From NCBI RefSeq assembly GCF_000025005.1, contig NC_013525.1, positions 1,576,501 through 1,640,500 on the forward strand: a stretch of DNA of 64,000 nucleotides, written 5' to 3'. The notes under the pieces were generated by a model. It worked only from the letters and a program-made list of their open reading frames with translations, did no database searches and was not told where the DNA came from. The DNA is from Thermobaculum terrenum ATCC BAA-798. Lineage in GTDB: Bacteria; Chloroflexota; Chloroflexia; Thermobaculales; Thermobaculaceae. A program made the translations under genes and the position numbers. Of this stretch, positions 8,657 to 17,050 are shown in pieces. How positions within the stretch are numbered: position 1 is the first letter of the stretch; every line of letters starts with the position of its first letter.

Positions 8657-8687
8657 AAGCAATAACTGGGAGCTGTGGGTCAAACTA

Positions 8688-9425
8688 TCACATAGGCGGG
8701 AAGCGATGAATTAGTTGGTCTTTACTCATCCAGACATCATGCGGCCAACCCTGCAGTACTAGCCTCTCTGCAGCCTTCCAGCCGTGCGGGTGATAGATCG
8801 CCCTTAGTCCTACAAAGAAAAAGAACCTGAACCTATTCCATAAGTTATTCCTCAAAGGGAAGGCCGTAAACCCAAGCCTGATGCATGGTACTACAAGTAA
8901 TGTAGTACCACGAACAGCTACAACGTCCGGAAGAGCTCCCGAAGCTATGCGCGATGATAGTACTCGAAGCTCCTTACGTGCCTCTTTGATAAGTTCCCAT
9001 GTGGAAGCTCCTTCTTGGAATTTACGACTTAAAATTGGATTATTCATATGAAGGTCAATTACCCCGTCACCGGGCATGACGATGACACCATCAGGGAGAG
9101 ATAAAGGTCTTCCCTTATAGGTATTGACTTTATATGAGAGTATAGAGTCAGGGAATAATGGACGAAGCTTCCACCACCATATAGTGAATCTTTCCCACCA
9201 GAGCCACACAGATAGGACTCCGGCTGCCTTACCCCCGCCGGCCCATCCCAGCCGAACTAGCCGCCATAGGATACCCCAAAACAGACTACCTAATACACCC
9301 AGCGCCTTCCAAAACCAATGTGTGCCAACGCCCACCTTAGAAACGTAGTGACCACTGCTAGGTGGAGAGGCAGAGTATGTAACCTTCTCGGGGAGGTTGC
9401 TATCCATGTCTCCATTATGTGGCAA
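8688..9425 (-). CDS. YkoP-like domain protein
   Basis: Up to 245 aa. The C-terminal two thirds contain PDGVIVMPGDGVIDLHMNNPIL followed by an alpha/beta region ending PHDVWMSKDQLIHRFPPM. This resembles the YkoP-like domain of Bacillus, whose gene sits beside GT2 glycosyltransferases. An N-terminal aromatic, hydrophobic stretch (FWKALGVLGSLFWGILWRL) may be a membrane anchor. The frame opens with TTG at 9425. Other possible starts are ATG at 9407 and GTG at 9335; none has a convincing ribosome site. All overlap the preceding glycosyltransferase gene, so translational coupling is likely. The biochemical function is unknown; a role in a glycolipid or polysaccharide pathway is inferred from the neighbour. 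Confidence 0.65.
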   Translation of the reverse strand: MPHNGDMDSNLPEKVTYSASPPSSGHYVSKVGVGTHWFWKALGVLGSLFWGILWRLVRLGWAGGGKAAGVLSVWLWWERFTIWWWKLRPLFPDSILSYKVNTYKGRPLSLPDGVIVMPGDGVIDLHMNNPILSRKFQEGASTWELIKEARKELRVLSSRIASGALPDVVAVRGTTLLVVPCIRLGFTAFPLRNNLWNRFRFFFFVGLRAIYHPHGWKAAERLVLQGWPHDVWMSKDQLIHRFPPM

Positions 9426-10009
9426 GTGGGCACCCCCAGATTGATTATTCGGTCGAAGAGATCCTTATCCTCAGCTATCTCTAAGGATTCGTTGAACCCT
9501 CCCACCCTCCAGAAGAGCTCCTGGTCAAAATAACCCATCTGAGCTCGTATACCAAAATGCTTCTTGCCGTATTCCATCATATCGAAGAATAAACAGTCAA
9601 TAAAATGGTCTGAATCGGCTTTTACTCTAATGCTACCTGCAGGGTAGCCCTTAGCTACATAGCGCATTACAGTGCTAACAAGGTTGGGTGCAGCATAGGA
9701 GTCAGCATCCATAAATATTAGTATTCTGCCTTTAGCGAATTTCGCCCCAAGGTTCTTTGCTCTTCCCCTACCTCGCAGGTTTTCAGCAAGTAAAGAGAAA
9801 TTAAGCCCTGTAAAGCGGCTAGCACATGCAGAAGCTACTTCGGAGGTACCGTCGGTTGAGCCATTGTCAACAACAACTACCTCTACCCTGTTCAAAGGCC
9901 ACTTCTGATTGGCAATGGAGGAAATCGCCCTGCATATATATTTAGATTCATTTCTAGCAGGGATAACTACCGACACATCAAACTGACTAGTTGTGGAATA
10001 CAATTGCAT
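9290..10009 (-). CDS. GT2-family glycosyltransferase
   Basis: This 239-aa GT-A fold transferase has VSVVIPARNESKYI at the N-terminus and VVVDNGSTDGT for nucleotide-sugar binding. The metal-binding MDADSY (DXD) and the GGFNESLEIAEDKDLF acceptor-side ED motif follow. The C-terminal hydrophobic helix (LHLAVVTTFLRWALAHIGF) suggests membrane association. The start is ATG at 10009. It is the upstream partner of the YkoP-like gene, which overlaps its last ~136 bases in another frame. The sugar donor and acceptor cannot be deduced. Confidence 0.88.
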   Translation of the reverse strand: MQLYSTTSQFDVSVVIPARNESKYICRAISSIANQKWPLNRVEVVVVDNGSTDGTSEVASACASRFTGLNFSLLAENLRGRGRAKNLGAKFAKGRILIFMDADSYAAPNLVSTVMRYVAKGYPAGSIRVKADSDHFIDCLFFDMMEYGKKHFGIRAQMGYFDQELFWRVGGFNESLEIAEDKDLFDRIINLGVPTCHIMETWIATSPRRLHTLPLHLAVVTTFLRWALAHIGFGRRWVY

Positions 10010-10110
10010 TCACACCAATTGAGTCTGGCAAGATTAGATTAGCTCAGCAGACAAAATCCAGCCAGGGCTTACACCCTGGCTGCTCTAAGCTCTTATAAAT
10101 CCTGGCAATC

Positions 10111-10488
10111 CTACAACTTCTCTATCTCACCAGATTTTAGCAACTCATGAAAAGCAAGCTTGGCTATGCCACCAGCCACATGTGTTCTTAAGTCTTTCTC
10201 CTGCCTTTCCTCTTCTAGTTTTTCTAATACTTTCTCAGTATCTGCCCGAAGAACGTTGTAGACCGTAGAGCTACTTATACCCAAAAACTCAGCGATCTCG
10301 TCTGCCGTTTTGTTATAAAGTTCATGCAAAACCACTATATAAGAAGCCTCTATCAACGAAGGTACCCAGGTTAGGTTCCTGTACTCAACAAGCCTACGGA
10401 GGCCGCCTACCACATCTATAGCTTTCAAATAAACCTTACGAACTATCTCATCCACATCTACATCGACTGGTTGCACCTCGCCTGGCAT
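10111..10488 (-). CDS. Small helix-turn-helix protein paired with a KaiC-like ATPase
   Basis: A 125-aa acidic protein. After an N-terminal helix region (VDVDEIVRKVYLKAIDVVGG), a clear HTH follows: KTADEIAEFLGISSSTVYNVLR, roughly residues 72-93. A charged helix (EKVLEKLEEERQEKD) and a conserved-looking tail (HVAGGIAKLAFHELL) complete it. The open frame extends to 10527. AAGGAGGTG at 10502-10494 sits just before the ATG at 10488, which I take as the start. It lies 25 bases after the KaiC-like gene and surely shares its transcript. It resembles small regulators accompanying archaeal KaiC-family proteins. Its DNA target is unknown. Confidence 0.8.
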   Translation of the reverse strand: MPGEVQPVDVDVDEIVRKVYLKAIDVVGGLRRLVEYRNLTWVPSLIEASYIVVLHELYNKTADEIAEFLGISSSTVYNVLRADTEKVLEKLEEERQEKDLRTHVAGGIAKLAFHELLKSGEIEKL

Positions 10489-10513
10489 CTTGACACCTCC
10501 TTGCACTCGGAAA

Positions 10514-11404
10514 TTACTTCGTATCACTGGAGTAGATTGTTGATAAAGGAGGACCCACCTTAACCAGCCCTAGATCACTTATCTCCAATATGTGAGTGGA
10601 TTGATCGTGCCCTGATAGCCTGCAACCATCTATCCTAATAGTACGCACTACCTCCCCTAGAGCAGCCTTATAAATCTTCTCCTCGTATGCTCTTTCAATG
10701 AGATGCTTGGAGAGCACAATAGTACAGTCCACAATATGTCCTACTGCATAACCTCCAGCAGCTTCAGCAGAGGTTTCTTCCTGTGCACTGCGCTTCTGAG
10801 TGATCAATATTGCGGTCTGGTGCCATTGCTTCATCAGGTTATAGACTTCCCTCACGATCCCGCGAGCCATTATCTCACGAGCCTCGTAAAGTCCGGTCAC
10901 AGAATCGATAACGGTGTGGCGGATTCGATGCTGCTTATAGGCATAAGCCATGGTGGTAAGCAAACTAGGAAGATCCTCGCGTAATTGTGATCTGCGTGCA
11001 GCATCCAGCAGGTATATAGAATCCTGCATTTCCTTCCATGGAAGGCCCATGGCGTTTGCCCTGAATTCGAGACTCTGACTTACAAAAGGTGCTGGGGTTT
11101 CAACAGTCACAAATAGGATCGGATTACCTAATGAAGCCTGCTTGACTGCAAACTGCTCCCCCATTAGACTCTTCCCGGTATCCGGCACACCTGTTAGGTT
11201 TACAACTGCCCCCTGCGGATACCCCCCTAGGTTACGCCTAACCGGGCGACCATTTTCAAATTCAGCTATATAGAATAAGTCATCTAGGCCCTCGACTCCG
11301 CTAGGCACACCCCGTATAGGCTCTGCATGTTTGATAGCCTCGGAAGCTATTTGCAAGGCATCTAGTATAGGTTCCGCCGACTCAGTTGAGCGTCTATATG
11401 ACAT
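10514..11404 (-). CDS. KaiC-like RecA-superfamily ATPase (single domain)
   Basis: This 296-aa protein has one KaiC-type ATPase domain. The N-terminus has RGVPSGVEGLDDLF, the usual KaiC entry motif. Walker A is GVPDTGKS, the catalytic Glu region is LFVTVETP, and Walker B is HTVIDSVTGLYE. TQKRSAQEE and a C-terminal strand region follow. Unlike cyanobacterial clock KaiC, which has two domains, this is the short form common in archaea and thought to be a signal-transduction ATPase. ATG at 11404 with GGGAGGT eight bases upstream is preferred over the GTG at 11419. The following HTH gene is its probable effector. No kaiA or kaiB is visible. Confidence 0.87.
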   Translation of the reverse strand: MSYRRSTESAEPILDALQIASEAIKHAEPIRGVPSGVEGLDDLFYIAEFENGRPVRRNLGGYPQGAVVNLTGVPDTGKSLMGEQFAVKQASLGNPILFVTVETPAPFVSQSLEFRANAMGLPWKEMQDSIYLLDAARRSQLREDLPSLLTTMAYAYKQHRIRHTVIDSVTGLYEAREIMARGIVREVYNLMKQWHQTAILITQKRSAQEETSAEAAGGYAVGHIVDCTIVLSKHLIERAYEEKIYKAALGEVVRTIRIDGCRLSGHDQSTHILEISDLGLVKVGPPLSTIYSSDTK

Positions 11405-11485
11405 AGATTTACCTCCCACAGGAGCTACGTGCTAATTAGCGTAGTTTGAGGTACAAACGGTAACTATGATGATAGACGTGACACC

Positions 11486-12439
11486 TTGTACAATAAGTCG
11501 AATGTGATGCGCAACAGAACTGTCAAAGCAAGCACAACTGGTTATTTACTTGTTCTTTCAGCAGCGACTATATGGGCCACCATAGGCCCTGCCTACAAGC
11601 TAATAACCAGAAATCAACAAGTACTGCCTGCTCAGGCGGCGTTCCTACGCTGTCTGACTGGGTTCTTCTTCTTGCTGATTGTGCTAGCAATTTTTAGACC
11701 GAGGGCACTTACTATAGACATTAGCGATCTGCCTTTATTCCTCGCGTTTGGCTCCATAAGCATTGCGGGTTTTTACCTGGCCTACGTGGAGGCAGTTAGC
11801 CTGTTGGGCGTAGCCTTAGCTGTAACATTGCTATATACATCCCCAGCATGGGTGACGATCCTGAGCTGGATTTTATTCAGAGAAAGGCCAAGCAGACTTC
11901 AAATGATGGCATTAATATCTGCTCTTTTGGGATGTGCGTTGCTCTCTGAGGTTTACGACACATCGCAGCTAAGGATTAATCTTTTAGGCATAATCGCAGG
12001 TATCCTATCAGGAATAACCTATGCTGGATACACCCTATTTGGACGCATAACCCTACGAAAATACGATCCACTAAGCTCTGTGGTATGGCCTATAGGTATA
12101 GGATCCCTAATACTAGGTGCTTACTCCTACATTACTACAGGAGTACCTACCCCTTCCTTGGAAGCATGGGGATTAATCTTATACTTGGGAGTAGGCCCCA
12201 CTGTAGTTGCCATGGTGCTCTATATAGCATCACTAAATTACATACCGGGATCATTAGCAAGCATAGTTGCCACTGCTGAACCACTTATAGCTATACTGAT
12301 CAGCGTTACATTCATGGAGGAAAAACTCAACCTGATACAATCAATAGGAGGAGCACTAATACTATTAGCGGTTATTATGCTCCAAACAGGAAGCAGTAAA
12401 TCAGAGGACATATCGCCAACTACCGAAGCCGCTCTATAG
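11486..12439 (+). CDS. EamA/DMT-superfamily transporter
   Basis: A 317-aa polytopic protein with about ten membrane spans arranged as two EamA repeats, roughly residues 16-145 and 165-305. Features include ATIWATIGPAYKL at the first span, LLYTSPAWVTILSWILFRERPS at the end of repeat one, and TAEPLIAILISVTFMEEKL at the equivalent place in repeat two. Family members export amino acids or other metabolites; the substrate here is unknown. The frame opens at TTG 11486, but GTG 11504 or ATG 11507 are equally possible because no clear ribosome site is present. It is first in a plus-strand run through polyprenyl synthase and mobA. Confidence 0.88.
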   Translation: MYNKSNVMRNRTVKASTTGYLLVLSAATIWATIGPAYKLITRNQQVLPAQAAFLRCLTGFFFLLIVLAIFRPRALTIDISDLPLFLAFGSISIAGFYLAYVEAVSLLGVALAVTLLYTSPAWVTILSWILFRERPSRLQMMALISALLGCALLSEVYDTSQLRINLLGIIAGILSGITYAGYTLFGRITLRKYDPLSSVVWPIGIGSLILGAYSYITTGVPTPSLEAWGLILYLGVGPTVVAMVLYIASLNYIPGSLASIVATAEPLIAILISVTFMEEKLNLIQSIGGALILLAVIMLQTGSSKSEDISPTTEAAL

Positions 12440-12475
12440 AATTCCAGCAACCGTTTTTTGATATCATCAAACAAT

Positions 12476-13513
12476 ATGAATGAGATAGATAAAGATATAG
12501 AACAGCTAGACAAATACCTTCAGGATGTAAGGAACTACATCAGGCAGTTTCTAACTGATAACGGTCGAGAACCCAGAGAATTTTATAACGCCATCCAATA
12601 CCCAGTGGGGCTCGTGGACGAGCAGATGGTACCCGGCGATAGCCAAAGCGGAAAAATGTTACGTCCACGCCTTTGTATACTGTCGTGTATGGCTGCTGGT
12701 GGAGAAGTAAGAAAGGCTATTCCAGCTGCGGCTGCAATCGAGATACTCCACAACTTCACGCTTGTGCATGATGATATCGAAGATCATAGCCCTAGTAGAC
12801 GCCATAGACCATCCTTATGGAAGCTGATCGGGGTACCACTTGCGCTCAACGCTGGAGACGGCATGTTCGTGATATCTCATATGGTGCTTCAGTCCATGTT
12901 AGAGCTAGGAGTACCTGCGCAAACTGTCCTTGCTGCTATCGACAAATTTGACCAAGCAGCACTCAGCGTGTGTGAAGGCCAGCATATGGACCTCATGTTC
13001 GAGGCGCGGGAAGAGGTATCACTGCAGGAATACCTTGCTATGATCAGCAGGAAGACTGGTGCTCTCATGGGATTATCATGCTACCTTGGAGCATTAGTAG
13101 CAGGTAAGGATGAGTGCGTTCTAGAGCAATATAGGCACTTCGGTGAGAATCTAGGGCTTGCTTATCAAATTAGAGACGACATAGCCGGGATATGGGAATC
13201 CTCGGAATCCACGGGTAAGAGAGAGCTGGAAGATATATTTCGGAAAAAAAAGAGCTACCCTATAGTCAAAGCGATGGAGGTCTTAGAAGGCAACGAAGCT
13301 GAACGACTAAGGCAAATCTACAAGAACGAGTCTATTACAGACGAAGAAGCTCTTTGGGTAAAGGAAACGCTCAAAAATAGGGGTATCATGCAGGAAGGTA
13401 TAGAAAAAGTCCATGAGTACCTAAGCCGGGCTGTGGCAGCATTACAGCAAGCAGGGGCATCCGGTGTGGCCATGCAGAGGCTTCAAGTCTTTGTAGAATC
13501 ACTATCAATGTAA
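12476..13513 (+). CDS. Polyprenyl (geranylgeranyl/farnesyl-type) diphosphate synthase
   Basis: This 345-aa trans-isoprenyl diphosphate synthase condenses isopentenyl diphosphate with an allylic primer. The first aspartate-rich motif is DDIED in LVHDDIEDHSPSRRHRP. The second is RDDIAGIW, where the usual final Asp is Gly. GKMLRPRLCI is the IPP-binding Lys-Arg region and KKKSYPIVKA is the conserved Lys region near the C-terminus. The frame opens upstream at TTG 12458, but the ATG at 12476 is the more natural start. Product chain length is not decidable. The C-terminal extension (HEYLSRAVAALQQAG) is typical of medium-chain enzymes. Confidence 0.9.
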   Translation: MNEIDKDIEQLDKYLQDVRNYIRQFLTDNGREPREFYNAIQYPVGLVDEQMVPGDSQSGKMLRPRLCILSCMAAGGEVRKAIPAAAAIEILHNFTLVHDDIEDHSPSRRHRPSLWKLIGVPLALNAGDGMFVISHMVLQSMLELGVPAQTVLAAIDKFDQAALSVCEGQHMDLMFEAREEVSLQEYLAMISRKTGALMGLSCYLGALVAGKDECVLEQYRHFGENLGLAYQIRDDIAGIWESSESTGKRELEDIFRKKKSYPIVKAMEVLEGNEAERLRQIYKNESITDEEALWVKETLKNRGIMQEGIEKVHEYLSRAVAALQQAGASGVAMQRLQVFVESLSM

Positions 13514-13519
13514 GCAGCT

Positions 13520-14128
13520 ATGAGCAACCCAAAAGATATCACTGGCCTTATACTTGTAGGGGGTAAATCCAGAAGAATGGGCTTTAATAAGGCCCTAATA
13601 GAACTCACTCCCAGTGGACCCACGGTTATACAGACTGTAGCGGATAAACTCAAAGATGTATGCCCTGAAGTAATTCTTGTAGGTTCACAATTAGAACCTT
13701 ATAGATTCCTGAATCTGCCACAGGTTCCTGATGAATTTCCCAATACAGGTTCACTAGGTGGTATATACTCAGGACTCAAATCGGCACGCACCGATTATGC
13801 TCTTGTAGTCGCATGTGATATGCCCTTTTTAAACACGGAGCTCTTAAAATACATGATATCCCTGCCCAGGGACTACGATGTCCTTATACCCGTTCTAGAT
13901 GAACCAGAACCCATGCACGCGATTTACTCGAAGAGATGCATACCCTGGATAGCCCAGAGCATAGAATCTGGAAGCTACAGGATAATAGGTTGGTTTGACC
14001 GCGCGAAGGTCAAGTATATACCTAAGGAAACTATAGCAAGATTTGATTCAGACTTCATGTCATTCTTCAACATGAACACTCCTGAAGAACTAGAATTTGC
14101 CAAGAGCTACATGAACAGGAAGATCTAA
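13520..14128 (+). CDS. mobA: Molybdenum cofactor guanylyltransferase MobA
   Basis: MobA transfers GMP from GTP to molybdopterin to make the guanine-dinucleotide cofactor of DMSO-reductase-type enzymes. The 202-aa protein opens with the nucleotidyltransferase motif GLILVGGKSRRMGFNKAL (9-26). PNTGSLGGIYSGL and VVACDMPFL, with the metal-binding Asp, follow. The C-terminal region around NMNTPEEL completes the family pattern. It begins six bases after the polyprenyl synthase stop, so they are cotranscribed. With moeA in the same window it indicates that MGD-containing enzymes are made. Confidence 0.93.
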   Translation: MSNPKDITGLILVGGKSRRMGFNKALIELTPSGPTVIQTVADKLKDVCPEVILVGSQLEPYRFLNLPQVPDEFPNTGSLGGIYSGLKSARTDYALVVACDMPFLNTELLKYMISLPRDYDVLIPVLDEPEPMHAIYSKRCIPWIAQSIESGSYRIIGWFDRAKVKYIPKETIARFDSDFMSFFNMNTPEELEFAKSYMNRKI

Positions 14129-14153
14129 ATACCTGATATACTCTCCCAGAAAG

Positions 14154-14963
14154 ATGTTCAGCTCAATTACACTGGTCAAGACCAACCGCTACTTGTTAGC
14201 GGGTACTATAGCTTCAGCACTATTACTTGTAGTCCTGCTGGGATCCAGCTTCCTGGACCAAGCCAAGATATTTCACGTGCTCAGGTGGTTACATTCGGGA
14301 CTAGATTACCATCCAGATAACTCCCACTCAATAATGCTTGGAGGATTTCCGAGCGTAGTATGTGCACGTAATACAGGCATTTATGTAGGCACTTTGACCG
14401 TATACTTCTGGTCTTTACTCTCCTCGAGAACCAGGTTGTTCGGTTTTCCCAGCTTGAGGATCTCTATAATCCTGGCGTCTTTCGTAGTGCTAATGGCCGT
14501 AGATGGCTTCAACTCCTTAGCTCATGATCTAGGCATATCCACACCCTATAAGACCACAACGCTCACTAGGCTTGGTACAGGACTGCTAATGGGAACGGCT
14601 GCTGGATGCTTCTTAGTACCAGTCTTGAATGGGATGCTTTGGAAGGAATCTAGCAACAAACCTTTCGTGGATAACACCCGTAGCCTAGCTGGTCTATTAT
14701 GCATGCAAGTCCCACTATTTCTAATAGTAGCACTGAAGTTGGACTTCTTTGCTTTGCCGCTCGCCCTAGTAACAACTATGGCGACTATTGTTTTATTCAC
14801 CACTATCAATCTGATATTCATAGTAGCTATCTTTAACAGACTTAATAAAGCGCGAAACCTATTAGATATACTTCCTGAGATCTCGATTTCGGTCTTGCTC
14901 TCCCTTGGAGAGCTGTCTATAACAGCAATACTTGTCCCCAGGTTTCTGCTTGGGCTTGGATAA
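14154..14963 (+). CDS. DUF2085 membrane protein
   Basis: A 269-aa membrane protein with about six hydrophobic segments. The conserved DUF2085 motif is recognisable as SIMLGGFPSVVCARNTGIYVG (around 62-82), corresponding to the family's CxRCxGIY signature with one Cys replaced by Asn. A second conserved patch is AVDGFNSLAHDLG. The function of the family is unknown. Its TAA overlaps the ATG of the C39/TPR gene by one base, so the two are translationally coupled. Confidence 0.8.
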   Translation: MFSSITLVKTNRYLLAGTIASALLLVVLLGSSFLDQAKIFHVLRWLHSGLDYHPDNSHSIMLGGFPSVVCARNTGIYVGTLTVYFWSLLSSRTRLFGFPSLRISIILASFVVLMAVDGFNSLAHDLGISTPYKTTTLTRLGTGLLMGTAAGCFLVPVLNGMLWKESSNKPFVDNTRSLAGLLCMQVPLFLIVALKLDFFALPLALVTTMATIVLFTTINLIFIVAIFNRLNKARNLLDILPEISISVLLSLGELSITAILVPRFLLGLG

Positions 14964-16069
14964 TGACTCAGATTGTGCAACATAAGCTGGTTCAAATATC
15001 AATACTCTTACTAGTCGCCCTAACAACAGCTGTCGTGAGTCCTGCCACAGTGCGTGGAGCACTAGTTATGCCTGACAGCTATATCAGCAAGCCAAAGACT
15101 AGAGATCTCAATACACTTCCCCTGCAAAGGATTCCAAACTCGTGGTATCTTAGTGGCATTCCCTATCAGAAGCAATGGGAAAACAATTGTGGGCCAGTTA
15201 CCACGAATATGGTACTTGGGTTCTATGGAATTAGATTAAGCCAGGCATACACTGCCAACAAGCTTCGCCCTCGTAGAGATGATGTTTCTGTTTCTGGCCT
15301 GGAGATGGTTAACTTCTCAAAGATCGAGTATGGTCTCCAGGGAGATGTAGGTTATAGCGGATCGCTGAGAACTATAGAGGCTCTTATCTCTAACAACATC
15401 CCGGTGATAGTCCTGCAGCCATTTAAGATAGGGTCTGATATTAACCACTTTCGAGTAGTTAGTGGATACAACAGGACAAGTCGTACCTTTGTTATACAAG
15501 ACTCCATCCTTGGCAAAGACCTGATTTGGACTTACGACTATTTCTTGAACCTATGGAAACAAAGAGGAAGAATCTATATAGCAATCTATCCACCCAGTAA
15601 GGCTAAGATCGTAAAACAGATAAGGAATAGCTACGATTTGCCTAGAAAGAGACTCCAATTATCAGAGCTGGACATGGCTCAAAAAGCCGTTAGGCAAGCA
15701 CCTCAGGACCCCTGGGTGTGGCTGAACCTTGGTAGAGAACTGTACTACTCAGAAAGATACAAAGACTCGTACGCAGCGTGGAACAAAGCCCTATCACTAG
15801 GACTGCCAAGAAGAGCACTCTGGTATATGCCCTGGCCCGTTTACCTGCTCAACGAGCTAGGTTTACACGAGCAGGCGATATCGCTGGCAAATCAAGCTCT
15901 TCAAACTATACCTGCTTCTTCTGAGCTTTACTATGGTCGTGCTATAGCGTACGAAGCGATCGGGAATAACCAAGCAGCCTTGAGAGATCTACGTACGGCC
16001 CTTGCCTATGCACCATACCATCCGTATTATAGACAGGCATTGAGGGAGTTTATGAGGAGGTACAGATAG
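14963..16069 (+). CDS. Exported C39-like cysteine peptidase with TPR repeats
   Basis: A 368-aa exported protein. A signal segment covers about 8-34 (LVQISILLLVALTTAVVSPATVRGA). A papain-like C39-type domain follows, with the catalytic Cys in NNCGPVTTNMVLGFYG, the His in INHFRVVSGYN and the Asp in FVIQDSI. From about residue 240 come two to three tetratricopeptide repeats (DPWVWLNLGRELYYSERYKDSYAAW and AISLANQALQTIPASSELYYGRA). Stand-alone C39_2 domains are usually exported peptidases of unknown target. The TPRs suggest protein binding. No bacteriocin exporter or peptide gene is visible beside it. Confidence 0.85.
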   Translation: MTQIVQHKLVQISILLLVALTTAVVSPATVRGALVMPDSYISKPKTRDLNTLPLQRIPNSWYLSGIPYQKQWENNCGPVTTNMVLGFYGIRLSQAYTANKLRPRRDDVSVSGLEMVNFSKIEYGLQGDVGYSGSLRTIEALISNNIPVIVLQPFKIGSDINHFRVVSGYNRTSRTFVIQDSILGKDLIWTYDYFLNLWKQRGRIYIAIYPPSKAKIVKQIRNSYDLPRKRLQLSELDMAQKAVRQAPQDPWVWLNLGRELYYSERYKDSYAAWNKALSLGLPRRALWYMPWPVYLLNELGLHEQAISLANQALQTIPASSELYYGRAIAYEAIGNNQAALRDLRTALAYAPYHPYYRQALREFMRRYR

Positions 16070-16072
16070 GCT

Positions 16073-16513
16073 GTGATCTTATGCTGGATCCTTAGCTTGC
16101 TTTCAGGGGCAGGGTACATAACTTTATCTCTTCTCCAACTAATGCCACCGCTGATAAAACAAGGCCCCTGGGGCATAAAAGGGCCACTTGCAGGAGACCT
16201 TTTCGGATTACTAGCTACGAATCTCTATCTAGCGATACTCCACCTACTAATCGGCACAATAGCCCTAGCCAGCTCGAAGAGTTATAAGACTTCCCAAAAC
16301 TTTTGCCTCTATGGTGGATTATTTCTCGCAGCTTTGTTCATATTTGGACAAGCAAATCAGCGTATACCGACTCTAGGTGGATATCTACCTCTAGATCTAT
16401 CTCAAGATGCACTACACCTTCTAAGCTCTACTCTCCTACTTTCAGCATACATAGTTAACAAGGCCATGGGAGCAAACAATTTAGAGCAAGATATTGCTAT
16501 TAGGCACGATTAG
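16073..16513 (+). CDS. DUF4383-like four-helix membrane protein, first copy
   Basis: A 146-aa protein with four hydrophobic segments. Its layout follows that of the next gene: an opening span, LAGDLFGLLATNLYLAILHLLIG, a third span, and LPLDLSQDALHLLSS matching MNMPDHILHLVTA. I read it as a diverged paralogue of the DUF4383 protein at 16571. It starts at GTG 16073 with GAGGAGG ten bases upstream, three bases past the TPR gene. The function is unknown. Confidence 0.75.
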   Translation: MILCWILSLLSGAGYITLSLLQLMPPLIKQGPWGIKGPLAGDLFGLLATNLYLAILHLLIGTIALASSKSYKTSQNFCLYGGLFLAALFIFGQANQRIPTLGGYLPLDLSQDALHLLSSTLLLSAYIVNKAMGANNLEQDIAIRHD

Positions 16514-16570
16514 TGCTACTCCTTCATTAGAGGGTCTTAACCCTCAAAAAAACGGGAAGGAGGTGAAATC

Positions 16571-16984
16571 ATGGCTCCCGTTCAAACATTGGCATTGGTC
16601 TTTGGAATCATCTATACGATAGTAGGCATAGCTGGGTTCATTCCTGCCCTTATTACGGGTAACCCTCCAGCTAACGCCTTAGGTCCTGAAAGTCTATCAG
16701 GTAATCTGCTTGGTATCTTCGCAATCAATCTTTACCACAGCATCGCACATCTAGTGATAGGACTGATAGGCCTAGGAGTTTACCGAAACTTCTCCGCTTC
16801 CAGGACTTATGCATTAGTAGTAGGAATCATCTATGCACTCCTCTTCATACTCGGAATTATAGGTGTAGATTTTGGTGGTCTTATTCCCATGAATATGCCG
16901 GATCATATATTGCATCTGGTAACGGCGGTAATATTCCTGGTAATTTACTATCAGTCCGCCAGGAGTGCCCCGGCAACGACCTAG
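16571..16984 (+). CDS. DUF4383 membrane protein, second copy
   Basis: A 137-aa protein with four membrane spans and the typical DUF4383 pattern: VFGIIYTIVGIAGFIP, then NLLGIFAINLYHSIAHLVIGL, a third span, and NMPDHILHLVTAVIF. The conserved His residues on spans two and four are present. The start is ATG at 16571 behind GGAAGGAGG. Family function is unknown. It ends the plus-strand run begun at 11486 and is followed by a strong hairpin. Confidence 0.85.
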   Translation: MAPVQTLALVFGIIYTIVGIAGFIPALITGNPPANALGPESLSGNLLGIFAINLYHSIAHLVIGLIGLGVYRNFSASRTYALVVGIIYALLFILGIIGVDFGGLIPMNMPDHILHLVTAVIFLVIYYQSARSAPATT

Positions 16985-17018
16985 GGGCGAAAGCAACATC
17001 AGGTTCCAAAGACCAGCC

Positions 17019-17050
17019 AGAAGGGGGTAGAGTATCTACCCCCTTCTTTC
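17019..17050. terminator. Terminator hairpin between converging genes
   Basis: A perfect 12-bp stem (17019-17030 with 17036-17047) closes a five-base loop, and TTC follows on the plus strand. The downstream arm contains the last codons and stop of the minus-strand DNA methyltransferase gene, so the same hairpin serves both directions. The T-tract is better on the plus strand. Confidence 0.7.

Noticed and set aside
8688-9425. Frameshift joining the GT2 and YkoP-like genes into one pseudogene
   Set aside because: Each frame gives a complete domain with its own end, and the GT2 frame closes naturally after a C-terminal helix. Overlap with coupling is simpler, though a sequencing error cannot be excluded.
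14963-16069. Bacteriocin-processing C39 peptidase
   Set aside because: There is no ABC exporter domain, double-glycine precursor or export gene nearby. The protein is itself exported and fused to TPRs.
16525-16553. Short hairpin with A-run before the second DUF4383 gene as a terminator
   Set aside because: The stem is only about six base pairs and is followed by A residues, not T, on the coding strand; the T-run would suit the minus strand, where no gene ends.
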